Assembly: GCA_013398015.1 (NCBI GenBank)
Contig: VZRR01008210.1
Location: 62,001-126,000 of the forward strand
DNA: 64,000 bases
Reading direction: 5' to 3'
DNA from: Oreocharis arfaki
Taxonomy: Eukaryota > Chordata > Aves > Passeriformes > Paramythiidae
Both the position numbers and the translations under genes were made by a program. This document shows positions 14,344 to 25,598 of this stretch, piece by piece (the first letter of the stretch is position 1; each line of letters begins with the position of its first letter). Below the pieces are notes generated by a model. That model was not told the origin of the DNA, did not search any database, and saw nothing but the letters and a program-made list of their open reading frames with translations.

Positions 14344-14990
14344 GTAAGTGACTTTGATTGTTGCTGTTCACCCTTACCTTGCAATGTATTTTCATCTTTT
14401 ACCCATGTATTGACCTAAATTGACTGGTGGAAACCAGTTAGCTGGCATGATTTAATTGGAAGTGCAGTCTTGCTTCAGGGAAAGGCAGGCTGTGACTCAC
14501 AGCAGCTCTGCCGTAGCAGCAGCAGGCTGAGTGTGCAGGATTGGGAGAGGGAGAAGGCAAAGTGTCTGTCCAAGTGCATTGTTTGCCCCTCTGCTTTTAA
14601 TTTTCTCAGTGCAACACTTTTGAAAAGGGGCCTGTGTGCTCCTTTAGGAAAGAAAGTTTTGTGCCTTACAGATTCCTTTAAAAATCCTCAAAAAACAACA
14701 TGAAATTGCACTTCAGAATGTTAAAAAAAACAAACAAACACAAAAAATCCCCCTCCAGGCCAGCTGACTGATTACAATCTCTCTTTTTAATTAGTTTCTT
14801 TCAATCTTGTCTTTCCACAATTTCTTTAAACTAAATTACGTTTTCAAACAAAAAAAAATTTTGGTCTAAAAACTCAACCTTTTTTTGGAAACAGAAAGTG
14901 AAGGAGACACCTTGTGAGCTACAGCTAAGGGGAAATGAATTTGGGAATTTGCTCCAAAGCTGAGAAATTTTTCCAGTGAGTTTTGGGAGA

Positions 14991-15250
14991 ATCATAGAAT
15001 CATTTAGGTTTGGGAAAGGTCTCTAAGATCATAGAGTCCAACCACTAAACCAGCACTGCCAAGTCCAGCACTAAACCATGTCCCCAGGTGCCACATCTAC
15101 ACTTATCCCCGTGGATGGTGACCCCACCACTTCCCTGGCTAGCCTGTTCCAGTGCTTGACAATTGTTTCAGTGAAATAACCAATCTGGGCCTCCTCTTGC
15201 ACAACTTGAGGCCATTTCCTCTTGTCCTTGGGAAGGAGAGGTTGAGAGCA
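14991..15250 (-). mobile_element. CR1 LINE 3' fragment, antisense
   Basis: Begins ATCATAGAATCATTTAGG, the complement of the CR1 3' terminus, and continues through typical CR1 3'-end phrases (GAGTCCAACCACTAAACCAG, CCTGTTCCAGTGCTTGACA, CAACTTGAGGCCATTTCCTC). It is 5' truncated, as usual for this family, and lies in the last SYNPR intron, ending about 100 bases before the terminal coding exon. Confidence 0.9.
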
Positions 15251-15346
15251 GCTTTGCCTTCTCCCTGGACCATGCAGGGTCCATAACATTAGGTTGAGCT
15301 GTGAGACTGTGGCTGCTGGTGACTAGCTCCTCTTTTTTCCACCCAG

Positions 15347-15613
15347 GTCTTTGGCTATTTGAACTTTATCCTCTGGGCAGGCAACATTTGGTTTGTGTTT
15401 AAGGAGACGGGCTGGCATTCCTCAGGCCAGCGGCACCCTGCGGACACCATGGAGAAGCAGCCTGGCGGCTACAACCAAGGTGGCTACAACCAAGACAGCT
15501 ACGGGCCAGCTGGTGGCTACAACCAGCCAGGCTCCTATGGCCAGGTGGGTGAATATGGCCAGTCCCAGAGCTACGGGCAGAGTGGGCCAACCTCCTTCGC
15601 TAATCAAATTTAG
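15347..15613 (+). CDS. SYNPR: SYNPR (synaptoporin) terminal coding exon with stop
   Basis: Last coding exon: 88 residues plus a TAG at 15611-15613, entered through a pyrimidine-rich acceptor ending CACCCAG. Residues 1-19 (VFGYLNFILWAGNIWFVFK) are transmembrane segment 4, followed by the conserved ETGWHSSGQR. From about residue 35 the cytoplasmic tail is rich in Gly, Tyr and Gln (GGYNQGGYNQDSYG, SYGQVGEYGQSQSYGQ), ending GPTSFANQI. Synaptophysin-family tails carry such Tyr-Gly/Gln repeats, known to influence vesicle-protein trafficking. The last residues match the mammalian synaptoporin terminus apart from one substitution (as remembered). The intron before this exon is only about 1.0 kb and contains a CR1 fragment. 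Confidence 0.95.
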   Translation, partial: VFGYLNFILWAGNIWFVFKETGWHSSGQRHPADTMEKQPGGYNQGGYNQDSYGPAGGYNQPGSYGQVGEYGQSQSYGQSGPTSFANQI

Positions 15614-17145
15614 GGTTCACACAGCACAAGCTCTTGCATCCCTCACATGCAGAGAGTTTAACAGGTCTCAAGTTTCAGTGGCGCCAGATTTTTAAGGGTT
15701 CTACATAAATTAATACTACAACGCAGTGTTCAATGTGTATTGAAGGTCTAAGCCCACCTCGTTTGGCAGATGGGAGGTAGCCAGTGGGCTGGAGTTGGCC
15801 TTTTTTTCCCTGACTAGCCAGGCACAGGGGATGTGCTCCTCGCTGGTGACCTGGAGTTGCTGTTGTAGTACGTACTGTAGAGATAACTTTATGGTAGTTT
15901 TGTATGTGTTAAGATTGTAGAAGCATTTTGTAGCCTCAAGTCTGCAGTATTTAATATGCATAATATAATTGAATTTCCTTCTGCATTTTGGTGAAAAACG
16001 GAAGTGTTTTACTATGATTTCTACAGATTATTCTGTATAACCATGCATGTAACATTGCACCTAAATTATCAAAACTGCCTGTCTGTGACTCTTCAGAGCG
16101 TTTGTTTTGGTTATACCTTTTTGTTTCAGAAGATTTTACTATTATTTCAGTTAACTGAGTCATCCATCCGTAATTTAGTGCATGGATAAGCAGTTTCATA
16201 CTACCAAATGTCTGGACTGTGTAAATGGAACTTCTCGACTTCTGCCACTACGTTTTGTTAAATGTCTGTTTAAAAGAAGTATGCATCTTTTATATATATT
16301 TTGCAGAGTTGAATATATGGCTTACCCAAGTTCTGAATGCTTTGTAACTAAACTGTTTTTCCTTGAAATGGCATTCAGTAGTATATATGGTACCTGACCA
16401 ATATTTATTCCATTTAAATCAGCTAAGTATTTGTTCTATAAATCACTATTTCTATGGTTGTTTTGTGAATCTTTTAACGTGAGCTGTGGAGAATAAGGAC
16501 CAAGTAACTGTGTTATATGTTTACAAAGGTATTTATTTAACTAAGATAACAGAGGTGCAGATATCAGTATACAAAATCATGTGAAACTGCCCTGTTGCTT
16601 GATACAGCAACATGAAAACCACATGTTGTGGTTGTGACCTTACAAAGCTTAAATATTCCTTTATGCCCTCTTACGAGAAGAAAACCTTTCTGTCCATGCT
16701 GTTTCAAGGTTGTTAGACATCCCTATGTTGTCGACATCCCAGGTCGCTGCTCTGAGCACTAGCTTGGTGCTACTGGAGAATGTAACTGGATTGACCAGAT
16801 AACCCAGGCTCAGAGGAACTCATCCTGAAAGAGCCAGAGCCAGACTTGTAGCCTGTTTGGATTCCTCCCTGGGAAATTCAGCCCTCTCTCACTATAGCAT
16901 ATGGGATTCATTGATACAAATGAAAGCCTGAAGCACAATGTACTAATCAAAACTGATCATCTGCATTTCTAAATCAAAGTGTATCAGTATATAATCTTAC
17001 TGTATGAGCTGTAATGTTGAAAGCATCTTAGCTTTAAACAGCTTAGTCTCTTCTATGATTGTTGTAACCAATTTATGGCTACTTGGTGGATGAATCTATA
17101 TTGTGATATCTATTTGACCCTAATAAAGTTATTGCATACAATGCA
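15614..17145 (+). other. SYNPR: SYNPR 3' untranslated region
   Basis: About 1.5 kb of AT-rich sequence after the stop codon, with no repeat element I recognise. It contains many T/A-rich stretches typical of a neuronal 3' UTR. An AATAAA at 17122-17127 is the most likely polyadenylation signal, so the transcript would end near 17145. Another AATAAA lies at 18735-18740, so a longer isoform is possible. The end is inferred from the signal, not observed. Confidence 0.65.
17122..17127 (+). terminator. SYNPR: Polyadenylation signal, SYNPR
   Basis: Canonical AATAAA about 1.5 kb after the SYNPR stop, followed within 40 bases by a T/G-containing stretch (ATGCATGTTTTCAGAGTATG). It is the first canonical signal I see after the stop codon. 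Confidence 0.6.
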
Positions 17146-17583
17146 TGTTTTCAGAGTATGTTAATATTGAGATGTCACTACCAAATAATGAAGGTAACTA
17201 TTAAAGAAAAATAACTATTCCTGTGCCTGACCGTATTGGTCATATTCTTACTGTTTTCCAACACTTTTATGGGGACTGTTTTAATGTACAGTGGAGTAGA
17301 CATTTCTGCAGACACCTGTCAGTAAAGGTCAGTATCACAAGTTTTTTAAAAAAATTAAAACCATTCGGTTTAATACCTGCCTGCCTCTTTACCTCTCTTT
17401 CCACTATCAGTAGGACAAGCCCAGTACTGTGCTAACCATCCTGGTTCTGAGGATTGCTGAAAAGCCATGTGTGAGTTGTAGAGAAAACAAACTGGAATAT
17501 CTAAATGTTCTCCTGTTCCAAATGAGAGCAAAATACAATTTTCTGGGTTAATGAAAAATTTTATTTTGGCTCTTAGTTAATTT

Positions 17584-17660
17584 GTTTGGGGTTTTTTGGT
17601 TTAGGTGTTTTTTTGGTTAGTTTTTTGGTTTGGGGGTTTTTTGGTTGGTTGGTTGGTTGT
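17584..17660 (+). repeat. G/T-rich tract with (GGTT)n end
   Basis: Strand-asymmetric low-complexity run of G tracts separated by T tracts (for example TTGGGGTTTTTTGG), ending in GGTT repeats. Several G runs of 2-5 could form a G-quadruplex. It directly abuts the LTR-like segment that begins at 17661. Confidence 0.85.
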
Positions 17661-17900
17661 TGTTGCAGTTGAAGCACAGTTGACGCAGGAAAAAATGGAA
17701 GACCAAGTCAGAGCTCCGGTTGAGGGAAATGATAAACCCCCTCTTATTTAATTACAGGCAGGCCTTATATAATCCCTGCATTGGTCTATGGCAAGGATCA
17801 TTGGTCCCTGGTCCAACCACCTCTCCGAGTGATTGGCCAGACCCCACACCACCTGTTTGACTCCTAATAGAACACACCTGCAAGGTGTTTAGAAAAGCAT
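17661..17900 (-). mobile_element. Probable LTR fragment, antisense
   Basis: Read on the minus strand, this stretch has a CCAAT-like box, a TATATAAGG box near 17765 and an end ...CAACTGCAACA at 17661, the order expected of a retroviral LTR. The CTGCAACA end resembles the end of the LTR-like copy at 58194-59489. I could not find the other boundary or a target-site duplication, so the right limit is approximate and the family is unknown. Confidence 0.4.
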
Positions 17901-20413
17901 CTTGCTTGGTATGTTGAAACCAAGGACTTTCACAGAATACTTGCAAAATGGTGGATTTTTCTCTGCCAGCAGCTTTTCAGCATCCACAGGTTGTTTTTCT
18001 TCTTTTAAGTTTGGAAAAGAGTTAGATGTTGGAGAAAGTGAAATCTCTGTGTGTGGCAAGGGGTGTGATGGGATGTGTGTTCTTCATACCCACTCCCACA
18101 TAGTCCTGTTCTACTTTCTTTTTTCGGTTATTGTTGTTCTTTTAACTTCCCTTTGTATTGGTTGATGAAGGATGTCCCAAACTAAGCTCCCATATCTAAG
18201 CTTCTCCACTAGAAATAGTTTTTGTGTCAACTAGCTTTCTCTTCATGAACTTTTTCACCCAAATCCGCAGGGTCCCATTCCCAAACTTTTCTATCCAATG
18301 CTGAGGGATGGAAATAAGTTTTACTTTGGTTTATTCCTGCATTTCAAACCAGATGAAATTCTTGTGTAACCATGTGAGCTCAGGACTGCAGCTTTCTGGA
18401 GTTCACACCTCTGGAGAAAGGGCAGCTTCTAATACAAGGCTGGGAACTGAATTAAGGTTATGTCATATTTTGGGTACCGTTTGTGTAACTCCAGGTCTAA
18501 GGTTTTCTCATAAAGGGCAGAGCTGGTGGAAGAGTTGACAAAAGTAGTGTAAGAGGTGCATTTTTTCGTGGGAGACTTGCCCTTTACTTTACCCAGCTGG
18601 CCAGATCTTCACAGGCACCTCAGCTCCTTGCTGCTGTACAGAACAGTTGAGCTGGTTGTTACCGCTTGGGGACTGTAATCTTCACTCTGAATTAGGAGGG
18701 AAGAAAAATCTCTTCATCTGTATCTTCTCAGATTAATAAAGTATGGCAGCAGCAAAAGCAAAACAAAAATGGTGCTTGCACTTGTCTGTGTTATGCAAGA
18801 AAATGAATTTTAATGTTTCCTCAGTCTTCCTGTGAATTTGAGTCTTATCACATCCTTTTGCAGTTGTTGAGAAATTGAAAGTTTATTTCAACTGGGAATA
18901 GTGACTGCATAGTCAAGGGTTGAGCAACTGATGAAAAAGACAGCATTTGGTGTTACCTGTATTTAAGACAAATAGCAAAGTAAACTTGAGCATACTTTGT
19001 GAAACTGCTGCTGGCAGCCTCATTGCTTTCCTACTTCATCATTAGTGAGTATCTCTGCCAGTTAGTTAAATAACTAGGTCAGCCTGGGGACAAAAAAAAA
19101 AAGTGTTCCTTGATCTTCTATGCTGTCCCTCCTGTTTTCGCATGTGTTTCTCTTTATAGCTCATTTCTCAGCTACCCGAGTTAGGAGCATGTTTGCATTA
19201 TCAAGTGTGAAGCTATGGGGGAGAGGTAGGTACATCTGGTGAGTGTGGTGGAGGTGGGGGGAGCACAGGGCTTTCTCTCCAGGTGCCTCAGAGGCCAAGG
19301 AAGGGGCATATTCACCTGCTCATTTGGGGTTTCCCCCATTGCTCTTGGCTGGGGAGAGGATGCACTTTGCAAAGCTGGAGCATCAATGTCCTCCATGGAA
19401 AGGTGCTGGAGAGGGCAGGGAGGATGATTCTGGGTACCACTGGCTCTGCACACTGCTTCACTTCCTGCCCAGCACATCAAGGAGACAAGGATGAGTTCAG
19501 ATGCAAATGCTCTGCCCTGACTTGATGGGGTTGGGGTTTTTGTGTGTGATATTTTTCCTGATGACCAAATCTCCTTCAGTATAGCCATTGAGCTGCCCAT
19601 AACAGCCTCAGTGATGGATAAGACTTGGAGAAAGTTTGTGCTCCTGTTGCATGAATTCAGTTGCAATTGCCTGACCTGATTATTATTTCCAATCTTTTTA
19701 TGCTCTCAAATTGAATGAGCAATCCAGGCTGTAGCCCTGAATCAATCTTGGCTGAAACTGTGATGTGCTGATGAAAGAGGCAGTGGCATCAACATGCATT
19801 GCACCTCCCTGTAATCTGGTCCTGACAATATCTCCAGAGTTTCACAGTTAATATGACAGACAGATTAAGAACTACTGAGTAAAAACTGCCACGTATTATT
19901 GCATCCTTTTCTGAAAAAGTTGTTCTCATATTATGCCATATCATGTCACAAGCGTTTAGTCCTTTGTCCACTAATTCTAAGATAGATTTGAGTCAAAATT
20001 CCTTATGTATGTGAATCGATGGTCTGCTTAGCTTGTACCCTCCCTAACTTTTCTTTCTTAGGATTTCTTTTTATTCCCTGCTTCTGCTTAACCCAAGAGG
20101 TTTTCCTTTTGGAATTCTCCAACATCAGCAATAATCTGTATTTTGCTATTAATATCTGATGCTGATTATCCCATCATTTGTCAATGCCATCTATCCCTAT
20201 TATGAAGATCTTAGTATTTCAACATGAAATTTTAATAGTTCAGTGGGGAGGCATCCCATTTATTGCATTTAGTTTCTGTTCTTAAAATTTTATTGTTGTG
20301 TCCCCCTTTAATGAGATTTTAGGTTTTTAAGAATATGGCTGCCTTTCTAAAGTCTAAATGTCCTATAATAAAACATTTCTTGGAGGAAAAATTACTTGGC
20401 AATATTATTTTCA

Positions 20414-20560
20414 GGATTAAAGATCATCTAGTTCCATCCCCTCTGCCATGGGCAGGAACACCTTCCACTAGACCAGGTTACTCAAAGCCCTATCCAGCCT
20501 GGCCTTGAACGCTTCCAGGGATGGGACAGCCCCAACTTCTCTAGGTGAAGAGTTCAAGCC
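20414..20560 (-). mobile_element. CR1 LINE 3' fragment, antisense
   Basis: Contains the antisense CR1 phrases AAGATCATCTAGTTCCATCC, CACCTTCCACTAGACCAGG and CCTGGCCTTGAACGCTTCC. 5' truncated. Lies between SYNPR and SNTN. Confidence 0.85.
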
Positions 20561-22793
20561 GTTACCTGCCTGGGTGCAAGTGAGCAGCTCTTCTCCTGCA
20601 GCTCCTGAAGGGTTTGCTAGGGAAATGAAGTCTGAGGGGCCAGGAGGTGTGAATGCATCTCCTGTTTCAGGTATTCCCTTGTGCCTGTGTCCCTTGGATC
20701 CTGCCCACTGTGGGCAGGCCCTCCCCTGCCCTGCCCAGGGTCATCTCTAAGGGAGTCAGGGCTCTGTCGCACACACACACACACGTTTCACATCAGCCTT
20801 CTGGAAATGCAAAAAGCATTTCCTTAAAAAAGGAGGGGAAAACTCTGGGAAAATACCAAAAAGTGAAGCAGAGGCTGTGACTTTTTACAGTGGCAATTAT
20901 TTTAAGTGAACTGCCTGTAAAGATTTTGCAATTTGAAGTGGCAGGTTGCATATTTTGTGCAGACAAGGTTGTTAATGTGTGAAACATGCTAAAAATTGAC
21001 CGATAAAAGCACCTGGATATTTCGAACTTAAATAGCGTGTATGCAAATAGCTACAAAGCAGATGGCCTGGCTCCCCACACACCTTGCTGACCAGAATACT
21101 CGAGCAACACACAGAACCAAAATCTCACTGTCTTCAAAGCTGATCATCTGTAAAGGCAAGGGTTATATTCATGTTACCCTTTATCTGTCAGGCACAAACG
21201 CTCCAACATGCACTAATTAGTGTAGCCTAGAGGGATAATGAACTCCAGGTTTGTTTGAACTTGTTACTACCCCAGCAAAGCAAATCACCTATTCTAGAGC
21301 TCAGGCTCTCAAACGCTGGTGCGATTAAAACAACTGTGAGCTGAAATCTGATCTACGGTGGAAAGATCCCAAAACACAGGGCTGGTTTTGCCAACCCGCT
21401 CACAGTACTGCCTGCCACTGGTAAACAGGCAACTGAGTCAGTTTCTCACTCCCTTTTTTTACCTTGGACGCTAAGACCAAACAATACTCATTCCACGGAT
21501 TAACCAGGATGTAAGGCTTTTCATGCCTTGTTGTATGGTTCAACAGGTGTGAAAGGGAATTATCACTTCAACATGATATCAAGACTCTTTTTTGTTTTTT
21601 CTGGTGATGGCAGATTACTAAGCCTGAATTTTCTGTTTCATTTTAGTGTGTTAATTGATGGGATAATGAGCATTGATTATATGTGTTTTGGCTTCTCATT
21701 GCAATTACAGGCTCTGTTTTATTCATGAGCCAGTCCTAAAGAATGCACTAGAGATCTAAGACAGCTTAAACCTCTCAGAAAAAGGCTCTGAATTGTTTGA
21801 GTAATGACACTCTTAGATGGAAAATTAAAGGTTCTCTTTTTCCCATGCTTTTTAAGATAATTAAAATCCAGGAACAGTAAGGTGGTGAACATCCTTATTC
21901 ATTAGCCTTCAGTCATTTAGCTTCTACTAAATGAGGAAAACATTTTAATTCTCCAGGCCATCTGTTGCAGTCTCGTTTGTGTGTCCTGTTACGTAAAGTC
22001 TCATCATGGATAGTTTTAACATCAGTATTGTATCCTTTCACCAGGAATGATGATCTGGATGAGGTAGTTGAAGTGACTACCTATTAACAGACCACCCTGG
22101 GATTAAAGCAGCTACTTTAAATTGAAGTTATCCTGTCTAGACACCTCTAGGCAAAGGATCTGCAGAGAGGAGCCCATGCATGGAGCAGTGTGACAAGCTG
22201 TGTTTTCTAATAGCGATATCCATGCCAATAAATAACAAAGTTCATCAGAGCCTTTCCAGTTCCTCTAATGTGCGACTGCTCTGCCGTATGGCTCTGTGCT
22301 GCTTTTGGAAGCAGGCTCTCTCTGTTCAGGTAGGAACCACAGCAGAGGCTACATGCTGGATGCTGCTTTGGAAGTGGTTTGAAGGCAGAGCAGGTCTCTT
22401 TGCACTGTGACAGGGAAATAGAATAAATATTAGAGTAGGAGTGTGCTCACCTAGGATAAATGCTGGATCAGGAACCTGGAAATGCTTGGATTCCAACTCT
22501 GACTGCAGGAATAACTCACTTTATAGCTTGGGGAAAATTACACTATCTCACACCAGGAAAGTTTCTCATTAAAATTATAGTTTGTATAGATGAGTGGATG
22601 CAGTGTCGAAGTTATTCCTGATGAAAAGTTACATCCCCACAGGTCTAAGAGGATCCAGGTTCCATTGTGAGTTTGGTTTGTTTCTGTCAAATTCTCCTGT
22701 AAAATACAAGCCCCACTACTTGCCAGCCCAGCAGTGCCTTCCAGGGGCTACTGTAGACCACTGTATTTAGCTGGCTCCACGATTCCCAGGTAG

Positions 22794-22866
22794 TGTTTAC
22801 ATTATTGATAGGCATGGCTACAAGCAGGCTGCTTCCATGGGGCAGAGCTTCAATCCACCTGTTTAC
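22794..22866 (+). promoter_or_regulatory. Two forkhead-type motifs upstream of SNTN
   Basis: TGTTTAC occurs at 22794-22800 and again at 22860-22866, within 111 bases of the SNTN start codon. This is the core forkhead recognition motif (TRTTTAY). FOXJ1, the regulator of motile-cilium genes, binds such sites, and sentan is a multiciliated-cell gene. The 7-base motif is common by chance, so function is inferred from position and gene identity. Confidence 0.35.
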
Positions 22867-22904
22867 TCCAGTTGCTTGGAGATCACAAACATCCTGGCCT
22901 TGAG

Positions 22905-23014
22905 ATGTGTGGCTGCAGAACAAGTGTTCCCAGTATGAAACAGTACTCAGTCAATCAGCCAGCTCCTGCTTCCACCAAAAAAGGCCCTCTGGCTGCTGCA
23001 GGCATGTCCAAGGG
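22905..23014 (+). CDS. SNTN: SNTN (sentan) coding exon 1
   Basis: Start exon of sentan, a small S100-related protein. In mammals sentan forms the bridge between the membrane and the peripheral singlet microtubules at the tip of motile cilia. It starts at ATG 22905 with G at -3. The encoded start MCGC is the same as the human start I remember; the two cysteines could be lipid-modified (inference). The exon runs 36 codons plus two bases to a GG|GTAAGT donor and ends ...AAGMSKG, comparable to human ...NMPKS. The middle is a Pro/Ala/Lys-rich disordered segment that is poorly conserved. The frame joins 23616-23650. Evidence is the reading frame, splice sites, length and position next to SYNPR. Confidence 0.85.
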
Positions 23015-23615
23015 GTAAGTCATTGCTTTGTTCTGGCAGCTGGGTGATCTGCCATTTGCCTTGGAACTCATTATCTCCATGCTTTTGTCTCTATCACATG
23101 CTCTGTAATTAGTTTCTAGCAGTTCAGCACAAGGTAAGAAGGTTTTAGGTTTTTATTGAAAGCCGGGAGGTGTTTATCACAAATGTGAGTCCTGCTGGAA
23201 ATAAAAGCTATGTGCCTGCTCCAAACTGAGAGCACTGGTGAGGAGGGGATGGCAGACCCCTCTACACTTTCCTGGGAATGGGTGTAAAACTGAGAAACTT
23301 CCATGACCTCTTTCATGTTTCAAAGAAATTACATGAAGTATATTGCAATGTTCCTCACTTAAAATGAGTAATCAGCTTTAGTAACAACTCCAGGCTACTC
23401 ACTTTGGTCAGGGGTTAGAAGCTGTGTGATGTTCTTGTGCTGCTTGTAGAGGCCATTTTCCTTTCCACTGTGAAGGAAAGGCAGTCTTCCTTGGGAAGCC
23501 CTGAGTTCCTGGGGGTATAAATAAAACAGAAATGACTAAGCTCATTCATGGAGAAATTAAATACCCAACACAATTTACCAAGTGATAATTGTACTCTCTG
23601 CTTTCTCACCACCAG

Positions 23616-23650
23616 TGTACCCATAGCCAAGCAGCTGGCATCAATACAAG
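23616..23650 (+). CDS. SNTN: SNTN (sentan) coding exon 2, 35-nt micro-exon
   Basis: A 35-base exon between a TTCTCACCACCAG acceptor and a GTAAGG donor. One base completes the codon opened in exon 1, eleven codons read VPIAKQLASIQ, and a final G opens an Ala codon completed by exon 3. The human protein reads SISKQLASIKA at this point (from memory), so KQLASI is preserved. It is too short for ORF-based gene finding and is supported by perfect phase with both neighbours. Confidence 0.88.
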
Positions 23651-24407
23651 GTAAGGGAACCCCTTCACTGCCCCTTTGGGGTTCAGGTCTTTTACAGCCC
23701 ACATGCAGAAAATTCTGGTGATGTCACAGGGCTGCAGAGGCTGTGCAGATCCTCAGCTGATGCCAGTCAAGAGGGTCTCATGGGTCCCTGTGCCAGGTGC
23801 TCCTGTGTCGTCACATCTCCTCTTCTGCTTGCCATTTCATTAAAAATCACAACATAAGTCATCTGTATAACCTCTGCTAACAGAAGCTTGTGAACATGCA
23901 GTCTTTTGGAGTCGTGTATGAGTGGGGGGAATGAATCCAGCCAAAATCCCAAGTATGCCATAATGCTGAAGTGCAGCACTGATGCTCAGTCATGGAAATT
24001 CCTGTGCAGCTAGCTTCCCAGATGGGCCATGTTTTCCCTGATACAGGTCTCTGGGAGTCCAAATGCATCAAGGAGATGGTCACGATGGCCTGTCCCCGTG
24101 GTGTGGCAGGTCCTTGCTGGATGCCCAGGGTCGGCATAGACTAGATGGGTCTCAAGCCCCATGCTGTGTCACAGCCCTAGCTCTGAAGGAAAGCTTTCTT
24201 CAGGGTGTGATTCCATGGGACGTGAAGCATGTTGCTGGGCCACTTCAAATAAAATCTGGGCCAGGTCCTCTGTGGGTATAAACAGTCTCATTAACTTTAA
24301 TGTAACTACACAGACTTCCACCCACCTAGGATCGTTCTAACAGATTCCTTTCAATTGTATCTCAAAAGCCTTTTTTTATTTTTTGGATAAACTTTTCCTC
24401 TCTCCAG

Positions 24408-24547
24408 CTCTAAGAAAAGGCTCAGACCTTGAAAAGGCTTTTGCTACAGCAGCTTTGGTGTATAACAACTATGCTGACCCCCAGGGCAAGCTCAGCAAAG
24501 CGGAAACCAAGAGCTTACTGCAATCCCAGTTTTGGCATGTCATACAG
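24408..24547 (+). CDS. SNTN: SNTN (sentan) coding exon 3
   Basis: 140-base exon with a TCTCTCCAG acceptor and a GTGAGG donor. Its first two bases complete the split Ala codon, giving ALRKGSDLEKAFATAALVYN followed by the degenerate first EF-hand-like loop (NYADPQGKLSKAETKSLLQ). This is the S100-like N-terminal half; sentan is reported not to bind calcium through it. The end QSQFWHVIQ is less conserved than the rest. The exon ends on a codon boundary and continues as GQENKPKYQE in exon 4. Confidence 0.92.
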
Positions 24548-24824
24548 GTGAGGGGGTTTGCTGAGTGGGTGGCACTGGGACAGCCCTGGCTGGGCAGTTT
24601 GGGTGCAGGAATGGCAGCTCAGGCTCTGTCCTGCTGCTGGGCAAACATCAGTCCATGGGGTAATCCCAAGTGAGACTTCAGAGATTTGGTACAAACATAT
24701 TCAGTGACTTGCTTTATGTCGAGCCTGTGTCTAAAACAGGGCCGAAGGAGGGGGACAGCAATAAACCACGGCTGATGCCTGCTTGAATTTGTTTAAAGAA
24801 AACAGGGCAATTGCAAAAAAACCC

Positions 24825-24848
24825 CCAACCAGCCAACCAACCAACCAA
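24825..24848. repeat. (CCAA)n tetranucleotide run
   Basis: CCAACCAGCCAACCAACC-type array in the last SNTN intron, the complement of the GGTT-type array found at 25575-25598 in the same intron. Confidence 0.8.
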
Positions 24849-25574
24849 ATTAACACCCTTGGATGGTGACAAGAGGCTGTATTTACGAAGAGAAAAAACC
24901 CATGGCGTTTAATGAAGTGTTTGGTGGTTTGCCAGAGCACTGACCCAGTACTGTGCCACGGAGCCATGGTCACTGCAGTCACTGGTGGGATTCCTGGGAG
25001 AGAGGGGCAGAAATCCCTCACCCACCTGGCTGGGTATGGTGAAAACCAGCCATAGCAGCACTTGTGGCTGTAAACTTCCTGCAGGGTGTTTTTTCCCTCC
25101 CTAAATTAAAAAAAACCCACCAAAAGCAGAACAAAAATTCCCCCATTTTATCAAGTGGTAGGAAAAGCTATATAGGACTAATAAAAAAGAGCTCAACTAA
25201 GTAAATGAGAGAGGCAATACCTTTTCTTCCAAAAATAACAATGTCATATGACTGGTTGGGGAGGGGAAATTGTGACCAAATTAGAAACCAGGCACCTTAT
25301 TGAAAAAGAATTGAAAATATCACTAGCCAATTAAACTTTGGATCCTGAGATGGTTTGGAAATTATTAAGCTAAAAAACTATCCTGGAACTCTAGCAAGGT
25401 TTTTTTGTGAGGAAATATGAGTAATAGATATGTTACAGAATTTTAATAATCCATTCCAATAGGAATGCCCAACAGGACCAAGAGTAGTGGTACTAAAGTT
25501 ATGCCTGTAAAATCAACAGTTTCTGAGACCTTCACAAAATATATTTGTATATATTTGAATATTAAATTTAGGAG

Positions 25575-25598
25575 GGTTGGTTGGTTGGTTGGTTGGTT
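25575..25598. repeat. (GGTT)6 tetranucleotide run
   Basis: Six perfect GGTT units in the last SNTN intron, about 730 bases from a CCAA array of the opposite sense. Confidence 0.9.

Larger units (their letters stand above)
17146..22793. other. Intergenic region between SYNPR and SNTN
   Basis: About 5.7 kb with no coding exon seen. It contains the GGTT-rich tract and LTR-like segment at 17.6-17.9 kb, a CR1 fragment at 20.4 kb and a short (AC)n run near 20770. An AATAAA at 18735 could serve a longer SYNPR transcript. Confidence 0.6.

Noticed and set aside
19181..19666. 161-codon open frame on the minus strand
   Set aside because: Overlapped by open frames in three plus-strand phases, low-complexity composition, no recognisable domain.
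24063..24281. Possible further CR1 fragment (GACTAGATGGGTCTCAAGCC)
   Set aside because: Only a few words resemble CR1 and they are not collinear with the consensus order.
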